Positions 48,319 through 59,219 of a stretch of 64,000 bases of DNA are shown here, one piece after another (within the stretch, counting starts at the first letter, position 1; each line of letters begins with the position of its first letter). The notes beneath the pieces are model-generated. The model was not told where the DNA came from, made no database searches, and worked only from the letters and a program-made list of their open reading frames with translations. The stretch spans positions 3,224,501 through 3,288,500 of the forward strand of contig CM056556.1 of assembly GCA_029721515.1 (NCBI GenBank), read 5' to 3'. A program made the position numbers and the translations under genes. Source of the stretch: Synanceia verrucosa (taxonomy: Eukaryota; Chordata; Actinopteri; Perciformes; Synanceiidae).

Positions 48319-49819
48319 TTTAGTAGCCTTCTGCCACAGCAGGTCGAAATATTTCCTACAAATGTTTGGGTGTGAGTCTGGTCGAGTCATGGTTCTATAT
48401 CCATGGGTGTGTGAGGATGAGAAATGTGGAAAAAGGAAGACAAAGGAAATAGAGTTGCCAGTGGATTTACCATTACCGTTTGAGATTAGTGCAATCTGAA
48501 GGAGAAAGTGTTAGTAGTTAATACATTCATTAAACTCGCCTGGATTTTTATTTTTCTGTGACTGGTATAAGGGTTTTTTTGTATCCATTGAGTAAAGGAT
48601 TGGTGGATGTTGGATACAGTTGATTGTCATTTATGTCCCACTACCTTTCTGTCTAAAGGACATTGCGACACAAAATAATTTCCAATATATTGCAGCCTGA
48701 ATGTGAGTGAATCACGAAAGTGGCCATGAAATAAATGGAAAAAAATCCTCCAGCATTCGTCCTCAAAGGAGAATTCTGATAACCCTTAATGAATTAGCAG
48801 TCAGTATTGCTTTTTTTCGTCATATTACACTTCTGAGTGCTCTTTTCTCTGGTGTATTTGCACTGAATTCAGGGTCCACACTTCCATTTTAAAGAAACAA
48901 ATTTGTGTTTTTTTGCATGTCGGACTCAGCAGTTCAAGATACATAAAGGAAATATATTTTACTTTTTACATTTGGACACATATTCTAAAAGTATGAACAT
49001 ATGAAGACTAGTAATTAACAGCATAGATGCTGACAGAGAGTGAGAGAAAGTTCAATATGAATAACAGGACCATTAAAACTTGATGTTGCAAAAGACAGGT
49101 GGAGTGTGAGGAGCTCTTTGTCAAAGTTTAATGCTCTCTGCAGAATCATGGGCACTCCACATTGTGACACCACATGGAATAAGTGTTGAAATCAGTCCTT
49201 CTATGCTGCTGAGACCACAAATTAATAATTCCAGTCTAATTAGGCTGAGTGACCAAACTGTGAGACCAGGCCAGTGTGGCGAGGAGAGCTAATAGCCAAA
49301 TAACTGCTGGAGTTTTGTTATGAGTGCAGTTTGTGTCCATCATTTTGAAGTCAATTCAAACAGCTGAGCAGCTGAATGTGAATCAGCTTTCCGGCTTGAT
49401 TATCGTCACGTGCGTTGTGTGCTGTGCTGAGGAGTTTGAATCTGTCAAGAGAAGACAGAAAATGGGTAATTTGGTGGTGAAGAAGTGACCTGTTAAATTG
49501 TTTTCCAACCCATATATTTATTTAAGATGTCAGCCAAGAACCAAATAGCTCTGTTACCAACTGTCCTCTTCTTTTGAAGGAGTCACTTGGCAGGAAATGT
49601 AACACACGCCATGAGTCCCAGGAGACAGGTCCACTTAATGGATTTAATGATTGATCATGTTGTTTATTTGTTTGTTCATTTGCTTGTAATTGTGTAATGG
49701 CCCGTTCTTGCTGCAACACCCAATTTTTAATACCGTGACCACAGTGATTTGCCAGAGCATAAAACTAAACAATTTAACTCCCGTAATTTGTCTTGAGTCA
49801 TCATGTAAGATAGCAATCT
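48319..49819. other. cdh13: Intronic stretch, nothing recognised
   Basis: AT-rich; no repeat landmark or domain seen. Confidence 0.5.
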
Positions 49820-50265
49820 TTAACTCTTTGAGTGCTAGCCCTTTTTTAAAACAGAAAGTGTCTTGTTCCAGTGTTTTTGCCCATATTTCTAGACCCACAG
49901 AATATTTTGTACTATGTCTCTGAAAACACTGAATAGCTCAAATGAAAGAAGAGACTCTCTATTTCATCATGAAAAAAATGTTTGTTTTTACCTTGTTCCA
50001 TTCTTGTTTTATCAGAGGTAGAGTAGAGGACACTTTCACCAAAAACGCCACTTTTTGTCCAGATTCGGTTTGTTTTGCTCTCTAATCTCGATCGTCTCCA
50101 CTTCCTGTTTTGATCTCTGTGGTGTATACCGCCTCTTTATGCTCTGACTACAAATCCCAGAAGTCCCAATATTACTCACAGGCTGTGTGAGAGCGCCCCC
50201 TTGTGCCAGCTGCCGAAAAAAAACAATTTGACAAATATATACGTCAATGGCACTCAAAGAGTTAA
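49820..50265 (-). mobile_element. Family A MITE, copy 10: left half native, right half copied from 44.4 kb
   Basis: TTAA at 49820-49823 and 50262-50265. The right half shares the private variants of copy 9 (actacaaatcccagaagtcc), with one visible difference (gagcgcc against gagtgcc). The left half differs from copy 9, including a deletion in ttttgcccatatttctag. Confidence 0.93.
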
Positions 50266-50477
50266 TGCATTTTAATGAAACAAAGACTTTAAGCTTCAAG
50301 ATGCTGTAAATAATTTGATTCTCCTTTTAGCCCGAGTGCTAACTGTTCATTCAGGCTTTAGCAATTCCCACAAAACAGGGAGTGCATTTCCTAACAACCA
50401 GCTCACTCAGTAGTTTCTCCTTTGCTCAGGCTGTCCTCAGTAGTGTTTCCTGAATAAAACAGCACTGACGGTATTAT
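50266..50477 (+). repeat. Duplicate of 44857-45068 inserted inside a family A element
   Basis: 212 bp, one visible mismatch to the source. The right junction is with an internal point of a family A element (tattat then ctctgtgctgtatacc), sharing only two or three bases of microhomology. Confidence 0.93.
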
Positions 50478-50643
50478 CTCTGTGCTGTATACCACCTCTT
50501 TATGCTCTGACTACATCTCCCAGAAGCCCCAAAATCACTCACAGGCTGCAGGAGACCACAATCGGCGACCCGCTGCTGAAAAAACACTCAAGCGTCAGAT
50601 TTTAAATGGCGTCGAAATACATCAATGGCACTCAAAGAGTTAA
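50476..50643 (-). mobile_element. Family A MITE, right half displaced by the duplication (long subfamily)
   Basis: Runs from atctctgtgctgtatacc through the intact core actacatctcccagaagccc to tggcactcaaagagttaa (TTAA 50640-50643). It has the doubled end module (cactcaagcgtcag inside). It is best explained as the original right half of the 49.8-kb element. Confidence 0.88.
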
Positions 50644-51675
50644 TCAACAAAAATGCAACACTAAGCAACACTGAATTTAGACTAGCTGGTTTACCTTAAA
50701 GGTCTGACCGCCTTAAGTGAACCAGGACTAACCCCCTTCATTTTAATCAGCAGATGACAAGCAAACACACAGACACTAATTGACTCTGAGCACAAAAAAT
50801 ATAAGTTATTTCTGCAAAGAGTTTACAAAAAAAACATTAAACATCAAAAATGTTAATTCCCTGATGCTTTTTTAATCCCTACACAACTGTAAAGTTTTGT
50901 GATTGGATCTTTCATGATTGATGCAACTGTACTGACAAAAGTTGTCCACATATAGAGAGACTCAAAGGACTCAAAAGCCCCTCTGTGGTAGTTCCCACTA
51001 CAGTCCATTCAGCAGCTATACAACGGAGCAACAGTATGACTCATAACTTATAGTTATTTTACATTGAAATCACCTGCACATAGACATTTTCTCTCCCTCC
51101 ACACCCAATGAGTAACAATGAACACCCATATATCCTCACCATATAGATATACACAGCTTTCACCCAGCGATGGATTTTAAGCTGCGACAAGAATTTCCTC
51201 TTGTCGGACAATAAGGAGATTAACTGAACTGAACCAATATAAAACACTGAGTTATAACTCAGACGATTATGAGCTTCCGTGGGAATAGTGTGATTATTCT
51301 TCATCATTATCATCGTCACAACTTTTATCACCAAGCACTCTATAATTCATTCATCTGTGTCAAGCTGCCTTGAGAAAACCATAGGAAATCATAAGAAACA
51401 ATAAATGTGAAGGCGTGGTGCTGATTCTTAATAACCACCCCATCACAATGATGATGAAATCTTCATTAATATTTACTGATACAATAAAAATTAATGCATA
51501 ATTAAAGGCTCCCAGTCCCAGTTCGGTCACACAAATCTTAGACAAGGCCTTTATTTGGCTCTAGGAACCCTGAGGGAAGAGAGTCGTAACTTAACTATTC
51601 AATTCCTTATTCAGCAGAATAAAAGAATAAAAGTGGTGAATAAAAATAAGAGTCTGCAGGGAACACTGTGGAGAC
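50644..51675. other. cdh13: Intronic stretch with a retroposon-like tail
   Basis: About 51170-51235 (gcgacaagaatttcctcttg, tcggacaataaggag) resembles the end of a fish LINE 3' UTR. Nothing else was recognised. Confidence 0.4.
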
Positions 51676-52049
51676 CAGGGGTTAGTATTGGACTTCATGA
51701 TACAATACATATCGCGATACTTGAGTCACAATATGATACATTATTGTGATATTGTGATAAGGCGATATATTGAGATATTCTACATAATTCACTGAGAAAT
51801 TTAAAATTCAGCTTAAAATAAAAGTTGTATGTATGTGTACATTTATAAACACATAGTAATACATATATGTACATACAGACACATACATATATACTAGGGC
51901 TCTCCAAGTTACCAAGTGATCAATCAGCCCAAAACATTACTTTTTTTGGGGGGAAAACAAAAATCAATAATAAGAAATTAAAACTCTATATTACATAGAC
52001 GAAAAAGTATCGTAATATATTTCCCTATCAATATTTTTTCCCATTCCTA
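51676..52049 (-). mobile_element. Family C hAT-type MITE, complete, exact 8-bp target duplication
   Basis: Flanked by gtggagac at 51668-51675 and 52050-52057. It starts caggggttagtattggactt and ends tttttcccattccta, the reverse orientation of the 17-kb copy. The duplication fits the hAT nTnnnnAn preference. Confidence 0.88.
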
Positions 52050-52439
52050 GTGGAGACAGTTTTTGTTGCCAAAAACATAAAGACCAAAGGATAAAATGTT
52101 GTTGATTTATTTGTCACATGAAGTTACACCATTTCTGCTATTATTTCCAAACCACAATCTGTTCCTAAAACTAAGTAGTTTTGTAGCCCAAACCTAAAGA
52201 TGGAAGTTTATTTTGAAAAGGCTGGAGCTGGACAACAAAACATGCATCACTTGTTTCTGTACATTTGAAGGAAATACAGGGAATAACTTTTTGTAAGATA
52301 TATCATAAGAGCTGTTTTATGAGAATACTTTGCCGAATTTATCATTTGTCTACTTTTATATGCGAAGCCTGCTTTTGTCCATGCCTGGTACACCCGCCAT
52401 CCTTATCGCTGTAAGCTCCATATATATATATATTTCTAT

Positions 52440-52675
52440 ACGTTTGCACAGAAATTTGCACTGCTTTTTTATTTTATGACTATTTCTCATATCCACATAA
52501 CAAATAGTAAAAATCAATTTTATCCATCTAATATTTGTGTTTAACTAACGTTTCATTTGCAATTTTATTATTACTTATTCCATGCTGTTGTTTATTTATT
52601 TTATTTTATTACTCTAATTTGTCTATGCTGCTGTGGCGGGTGAATGATAAATAAAAAAAGATTCTATTCTTTTGT
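52440..52675 (+). mobile_element. Retroposon 3' tail (family E)
   Basis: AT-rich segment passing through ctgctgtggcgggtgaatga and taaataaaaaaagattctat and ending in attct units. Reverse copies are at 899-1110 and 29155-29285. Confidence 0.55.
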
Positions 52676-54029
52676 ATATGATATGCTATCCTAGTAGTTG
52701 AAGACTTCACAGGTAAAGGGGACAGATGGCAAATGTAGATTTCCCTAAAGTGCCAAAAAGATTGAAGACACAAGTTTTATAGAAAATATAGTGTGAAAAA
52801 TATTTGGCATCAATATTTGGTGGTGATCAGAGACTTCTTCAGTCATTGTTACAACTTTGTTCTGAAAACCAAACAAACTTTTTGAAATTGGTTTATGGGA
52901 ATGTGAGTTTTCACGACCTCAGACATGGTTAATTTATTGAAATACATACTGTACATGCCAGTTGCATAGTCATTTGAATGGATATTGGATATCGACTGCT
53001 TTCACATCCCCTGTTCCCCAGACACAGGCAGATCATGATGGCAGAAAGATGGATGAGCCGTCTCATTTTCATTTTAATGAAAACAGATGGAAAGTATCAG
53101 TACCTGCACAAACACTGTTTCCGGAGCTTGATTTGATACCATTATGATTTTGCCATTTTGTAACAACTCAATAGATTGCTAATGGCTTTACTAGCGTTAG
53201 GAAGAGAAGAGAGAATATTTGAGGTGTGTTTTGCTTCCCTGTAATTCTGACATGCAAACAGAAATGTGTTCCCACTAGCCTCCAACTCAAGGGCAGCTCA
53301 GCGCGAGCGTGATTTGATATGCTAATACCGGATGTCATGCATGGACATCATAATGAGTCATTTAGCGCCTGACTTCTCCCGTTTCTGTTGACACTACTGG
53401 TACATCCAGAGGACAAGGATTTTCCCTGTCTCCCTTAACTCATCATGTATGGATTCACCATTAACTGGAGCTGCCTCACATTTTAAGGGAATACACTACA
53501 TGATTGCCATTTCATATTTTTCTCCTCGTTTCAGCTGGAGAAAGATTGATAAATGGAGTCATATATCTGACCAAACTGAATAGCGTGCATGCACCATTTC
53601 CTTTCCGTCATGTTTCTTTAAAGTGGCACTCAAAATATAGTAGTTTGCGATTGTGAAATGTAACAATGTTGATTTGCAAAAGAAAAATTGCACTTATTCA
53701 TTGAATAAACGGCCACATTTCTGTCTTTGCCTTTGATAGAAAATAGATGTTCAGTAAGAATACATACAGTACATCCAGAATAAATGTGACATTATTTATA
53801 TTATATGCAATAATCTTGTTGATTAAGTAATTAACAGTTAATAAATTAGTAACCTATGTATGATTATACAACACTACAAATCTGTGCAATGTTATAATTC
53901 AGCAGCTGCAGGAAAAACAGAAAATATAAATGCCATGTTGTTTTTGTTTTACCTGAATTCAGTGAACTCACCAGCATAAATGGGTAATTGTGCAAATTAC
54001 CTGCTAACATCACACCTCCTCTCTTTCAG
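52676..54029. other. cdh13: Intronic stretch leading to the candidate terminal exon
   Basis: About 53280-53460 is less AT-rich and repeat-free, with an exact AP-1 site (TGAGTCA, 53354-53360) and an octamer-like atgctaat. It lies 0.6-0.7 kb before the candidate exon. No function can be shown. Confidence 0.4.
54001..54029 (+). promoter_or_regulatory. cdh13: Strong branch point, pyrimidine tract and acceptor
   Basis: tgctaac (54002-54008) matches the vertebrate branch-point consensus. It is followed by a pyrimidine-rich tract (cctcctctctttcag) with the AG at 54028-54029. The branch adenine to AG distance is about 22 bases. Confidence 0.55.
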
Positions 54030-54037
54030 CTATGTGA
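54030..54037 (+). CDS. cdh13: Candidate terminal coding segment of cdh13 (two residues and stop)
   Basis: Joining the single T left by exon 5254-5472 to this acceptor gives TCT ATG TGA, that is Ser-Met-stop immediately after the hydrophobic GPI signal (...LLALI). This is the outcome expected for a GPI-anchored protein, whose cleaved propeptide must end at or just after its hydrophobic run. As I recall, human T-cadherin also ends directly after this segment. Two readings are possible: a last exon running on as 3' UTR (AATAAA at 54209-54214), or a 30-nt exon 54030-54059, since cag/gtatgt at the end is a good donor. In the second case the stop would be only 22 nt before the junction, too close to trigger nonsense-mediated decay. 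The evidence is splice signals and phase only. Confidence 0.42.
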
Positions 54038-54235
54038 CCTGCAGCTGCACTCTGCACAGGTATGTGAACTTTACACTGGAGCGTCTCTAGTCGCATATGA
54101 CAATGGCATCGTGGTGGCCGATAGTGTAATTACAAAATTATAAATAATGGAAAAACGGCAAAATGTACCTGGCTGTTCCATTAACATGCAAATGGCATTG
54201 CTACGTGTAATAAAGCTGATGTTTGCAGAACTGTT
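54038..54235 (+). other. cdh13: Possible cdh13 3' UTR
   Basis: If the terminal exon at 54030 is the last one, this would be its untranslated tail. It is short for a vertebrate 3' UTR, so longer alternative ends downstream are possible. Confidence 0.25.
54209..54214 (+). terminator. cdh13: Candidate polyadenylation signal AATAAA
   Basis: Canonical hexamer about 170 bases after the candidate stop, followed by gctgatgtttgcagaactgt, a mildly G/T-rich stretch. The hexamer is frequent in AT-rich DNA. Confidence 0.25.
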
Positions 54236-54239
54236 GCCA

Positions 54240-55301
54240 GCACACCATGAGCAAGTCTGATGTGAAAGTGAGAAAGACACTGAGATAGTATTGTTGTTAA
54301 CCAGGGATTTCTTCATGACTTGCAGCCATGTTTTAAAAGCGGACTGTGTCCTCTGGGTTCTGTTAGAAGTGTGTATCTAATGCCGACGTAATCTCCAGCT
54401 AGTAAAAGTCAAATCTCAATCAGGTGCAAAGCCATCGAGGCGCTCTGGCCGTGAGGGGAAAGCTGTGTGATTTAGTCTAAAGTAGGTGAAACATAAAGCT
54501 GCCCTTGAGGAGCCTCCATATATCTAGCATAGTGCACACAATGTCAAGCCTGTTGTCATTCCCAGGCTCTTTAATATCTATATCTATATTTAATATTTAA
54601 TAACTCTACTAACTTCCAGAAAAGTGTGCCTGGACTCTGCATCCAGGATTGACGACCACACTGTGGTGCTCCTTGTCCTTGGAAGTAGGGATGGTTTTTG
54701 TTTTTAAAACCAATATGATAACCGAATACTTCAGACAGTGACTCGGACTCATGTTCTAAGTCCAGATGGTGTCCTCATATGCTTTTAAATCTCTGCTGAA
54801 ACTCTGCTGGTTATTTCAGGTGACTTTTCAGGTTTGAAGTATTAAAGCTTGTGTTATTTTTCCCTCCCAATGGAACATAAATTACAAACAACCAGCGAAC
54901 TATCTTCTTCAGGAAAAGTCCTACCTGGTCACGTGGTGCAGGAAGTTCCTCGTTCCCAGATTCCGAGTCATTTTTACGACCTTTTTATGCTCATATTTCT
55001 GTGGTTAATGTGTAACATACGGTCGATAATATAACTACCAACATTATGACAGAGTTTTCCGACATAAATTTTTCCAGTCAGAAAGTTGTTTTTCCAATTC
55101 CGTCACTTGAACGGAGCACTAGGAGTGGGAGCACTAACAAAAATATATATTATATATTATCGGGCATGTTTTTTATGATATCAGACTCATTGGAATGACG
55201 TCATAATTTCCTGATACCGCGCCAGTAATTATCTGACCGATAATTACTTGGAAGAAGTACTTTGTTCCAGCTATAGACAGTAAGCCATAATGATGGAACT
55301 C
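54240..55301. other. Stretch without recognised gene; small palindrome
   Basis: Contains a 10-bp perfect inverted repeat (agtaattatc / gataattact) at 55224-55248 in a region that may be a decayed inverted-repeat element. No coding features. Confidence 0.4.
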
Positions 55302-55305
55302 TTAA

Positions 55306-55830
55306 CCCCTAATTTCCACTGGATGTGGAATGACGTTGACGTCCATCAATGTCCATCGTCCATCAATACCCACAAAATCTGCCTGCTGTGGCTCCGCCAG
55401 ACAGCTGCAATCACGAGAACGAGATCTCGCTGGCGAACAACATCATGCGTATTTACGTATAATTGTGCGATGTAATGAGCTGTAGCAGAGCATCAGTGAA
55501 AGAGAACCACCCTGTGTCCACTGAGTAGGAGGAAATTGATTATACGATCTATCGCGAACACGGATTGTTTTATTTTTTAAAATAAACCGGATGTTTTATT
55601 TTGTGTCTGTACGTGACTTCCTGTCCCACACGATCTGCTCTGTGCTGACTTCATGCACCATTCTCTGATGTCCGACAAAAATAGAAGCTCTGTTGATTGA
55701 TTTTTTTTTGGGGGGTGTTGGCACGTCGGCAGCGTTGCGCGTTCAGTGGAAACTGACACATTGAATTGAATGGAAGCATGTCGGGTCGACAAAACATCAA
55801 CATCGTTCTGCATCCAGTGGAAATTAGGGG
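55306..55830 (+). mobile_element. Family B element, complete (525 bp)
   Basis: Terminal inverted repeats of at least 20 bp: cccctaatttccactggatg at the left and its complement catccagtggaaattagggg at the right. It is flanked by ttaa (55302-55305) and ttac (55831-55834), compatible with a TTAA target that has one mutation. There is no coding capacity, so it is a non-autonomous DNA transposon. A truncated copy is at 2232-2583. Confidence 0.85.
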
Positions 55831-57503
55831 TTACATGTTGCTTTTTCTACAGCCCCACTTTCTCATGGAGAAATCCATTATAGTAACGACACAGTGACAA
55901 GGACAATTGCTGTTTGGTGAATGCTCAGTTAAATGCTGAGAAGGCTTCGTGTTGGGTCAGTTTGATGGTTATGTGAAGCATAAACCTCCTGGCTCAGCTC
56001 GTGGGGCTAAATAGAAAAAAAAAACTTTTTATAATATCGCATACTCACAGCAAAGTTGGCTAAAAAACCTCAGTGTTCTCTGTACTTATGTATTTATTTC
56101 TTTCAGGTTCTTCTTTTCCTCTTGTCTCCTCTCCTCTACAGTCTTGTTCATTCCTCTGCTTTGCTTTAGATTGGTTAAGCTGTCCATGGCAGAGTAGCAA
56201 CAAGGTTGTTTGTGATGTCTCTATGGTTGGAAGGAGGACAGTGAGAGGCTTGATAGATCCATTAATGTTCCTTTGGTCTTCCATTTCAAGGCTGCACAAA
56301 CACTCTAATGCGTATCTGTGTGTGAGTGTGTGTTATGTCTTTCAAGAAAATTGAGAAATAAAACATATGGCTATAAAGCTACTGTGACAGTGTGTGTGTG
56401 TGTTTGTGTGTGTGTGTTGGACATTGTGATAAGGCTTAACTTCATTAAAATTCAGATGTAAAAGCCCCCGACTGTTCTTAATCCGCTGTTTCAAACCACC
56501 TGTGGAGGTGGTCTCAGATGTTTTGTGACACATCAAAGGGAAAACACATCATTTCCAAACCACATGTAGCATGTAGGCCTGTGTAAGCGGAATAAATATG
56601 CAGTACTCAATAATACCTTGTGCACCCAGGCTGTGCAGTCACAACAAGGACTTGCTGACAACATTATTATTACGTGTTGTGTATGGTTTTTGGATGCCAC
56701 TGCACAGGAAACCTTCCCCATCTATTTTTCATATGACAAATGTAGAGGCATAATTCCTGTTGCGTGGGGTCTGCGGCAGCAGAATCATGAATAATTTGAC
56801 ACTTCTTTGACAGCAGTGGACTGTCAGGCCATCTGAAGGTCCTGTCTGTTCAGGATAAACAGAGAAGTGCTGCACATGGGAGTCTCCCTGCTGGAGGAGC
56901 TGGACTGGGTGTTGTGTAGCTGAGTAGATGAGCTGAAATTAATATTTTACAAAGAGCCGTGATCTTATCTTACACTACCCCTTAGGTTACGTGACTACCC
57001 AGACATCATCATCATCATCTGTGTCAGAAATAAACAGCCATCCCATAGCTAATGGGAAATGGATCTGGCCTTTTGACTGGATGCACTGACTCCGTGAGAA
57101 CATGTTTTCATGGATTATTGTTGTAATATTCAGCGTCTGGAAAGAGCCAGTACTCACCAGTAGCCAACTGAGTACTGATGTATAGACTGTGGATGTGTAT
57201 GTTTTATGTCAACCCATTGTTATTATCATGGTGTCAGAGACAGAAGCTTTGTCATGGTCATTTGTACTCTGTTTGTGCTGGTATGAAATGCACGAGACAA
57301 CACAATCTAAGTCCATCCACGGCAACAATAAACACTCCAAGAAATGCAATGTGAGTGTTGTGACATAGTTTAAAGAGCAGAAAGACACACCAGGGAGCTG
57401 GTGGGGAGATGGATGGGTTGGACAAACACAGGCCTTTTATCCAGCTAGTTTGGGTCTTGTGCGTAAAATTTCTCTTTCACTTTTGTTTGTGTCCCGTGTT
57501 CAC
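55831..57503. other. Stretch without recognised gene or repeat family
   Basis: A short TG-rich run near 56390-56420 and a (cat)n run near 57005-57020. Otherwise nothing recognised. Confidence 0.5.
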
Positions 57504-57813
57504 TAGGGGTGGGAAAAATATTGATATGGCAATATATTGCAATACTCTTTCTTCTTTCAATTTTTAATTTGTTAATATTGATTTTTTTTACCCCCCAAAA
57601 AAGTCATGTTTTGGGCCATGTATACATACTGTTTATATACAGTACAGTTATATACATATTATATGCTGTAATATACAACTTGTATTTAAACTGCATTTTA
57701 AATTTCTCTGTGATCTATTTAAAATATCACAATATTACAATAATGTATCGTATTGTGACTCAAGTATTGCAATACATATCATATTGTGAAGTCCTTGCCA
57801 ATACCCACCCCTA
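57504..57813 (+). mobile_element. Family C hAT-type MITE, complete, exact 8-bp target duplication
   Basis: Flanked by gtgttcac at 57496-57503 and 57814-57821. Starts taggggtgggaaaaatattg, ends ccaatacccacccccta-like (cccaccccta). Internal landmark gtgactcaagtattgcaata. 310 bp, no coding capacity. Confidence 0.9.
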
Positions 57814-57821
57814 GTGTTCAC

Positions 57822-58772
57822 GACATTATTTTTAAATTTCGCTGCACAAATGTAGTAGTTGTAAACCCTTTCTGTCCTTTCCTTAACCTAACTAAGTCTT
57901 TTTGTTGCCTAATGTGACACCAGGAGTTACTATAACATATACAAATGTCGGCCTAATGTATTTAATAAAATGCACACTAAAATATATTTGAAGTGAGATA
58001 TATCACTAAGATATATGTATAAATATAAATATATAAATATATCCAAGACACGTGTGATTATCATGTCTTGCAGCTGCTTAATTAATTTCACTGGTTTTAT
58101 CTAAGAAATCAAACTATAAACTAAACTCTGTTTAGTCACTATTTAGCATTGATGCTACACGGCAGTGCTACTCCCTCTGTTCCAAACTAAACAGGCCATC
58201 TGTGAAAACACTAATTACTAATCTGCCATAATAAAAAGCACAATTCCCTCACATCGGCATCTGCCACAGTGGACGATGTGTCTCCCTGTATTTAACAATG
58301 GGTCACAGCCACAAGCGACATCCCCATCCAAAGGACAAGCCTTCCTGGTCATTGTTTGTCATTCATCTCATAGTTACACTTTACAGCAGAGATTATTAGT
58401 GGGTGAAATGGGCCATGCACACTCTTTTCTTTGTGACATTATCAGCTATTGTGTGCTGCCACAGATAAACGGTGCCACATACTGTGTTGTTTCATCAAGC
58501 GTGAGGCTTTTATTCCTCTTAACCTGCCCAAACAAACTGAATTGTTGCCGCTCTTGGCTACTTTAGCTGCATATTAGCACTCAGCAGGGGACAACTACTG
58601 AATGGAAGCTTCTCACATCCACAGTCCTCCACCAGCACGGACTTGATGTCCACATATTTGGTGCCAATGTTTTCCTAAAATGTGAAATTTTATCTGATGC
58701 AGCCAGTTAAAATAAACTTTTGTATTTTTCAATATTCTGACACCGTTTCATGGTGTCACTTTTTTTTTGGCA
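57822..58772. other. Stretch without recognised gene
   Basis: AT-rich. The frame at 58276-58566 has no recognised domain. Confidence 0.5.
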
Positions 58773-59219
58773 TTAACTCTTTGAGCACCATTGACGTATG
58801 TCGAAGTGTTTTTTCAGCAGCAGGCACAAGAGGGCGCTGTCACACAGCCTGTGAGTAATTGTGGGGCTTCTGGGAGATGTAGTCAGAGCATAAAGAGACG
58901 GTATACACCACAGAGATCAAAACAGGAAGTGCAGACGATCGAGATTAGAGAGCAAAACAAAAAGTCTGGACAAAAAGTGGTGATTTTGGTGAAAGTGTCC
59001 TCTACTCTACCTCTGATAAAACAAGAATGGAACGAGGTAAAAACAAACATTTTTTTTCATGATGAAATAGAGAGTCTCTTCTTTCATTTGATCTATTCAG
59101 TGTTTTCAGAGTCATAGTACAAAATATTCTGTGGGTCATGAAAGATGACTCAAGATGGCCAAAAACACTGGAACAAGGAATTTTTGGTTTTATAAAAGGG
59201 CAGGCAGTCAAAGAGTTAA
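58773..59219 (+). mobile_element. Family A MITE, copy 11 (short subfamily), complete
   Basis: TTAA at 58773-58776 and 59216-59219. Terminal repeats slightly diverged (ctctttgagcaccattgacg; caggcagtcaaagagttaa). Intact core gggcttctgggagatgtagt. Confidence 0.93.

Larger units (their letters stand above)
5473..54029 (+). other. cdh13: Probable last intron of cdh13 (about 48.6 kb)
   Basis: Starts with the strong donor gtaagt at 5473. The 3' boundary rests on the candidate exon at 54030; if that is wrong, the intron extends beyond the window. No other gene with recognisable domains was seen inside it on either strand. The content is mainly repeats, listed separately. Confidence 0.55.
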
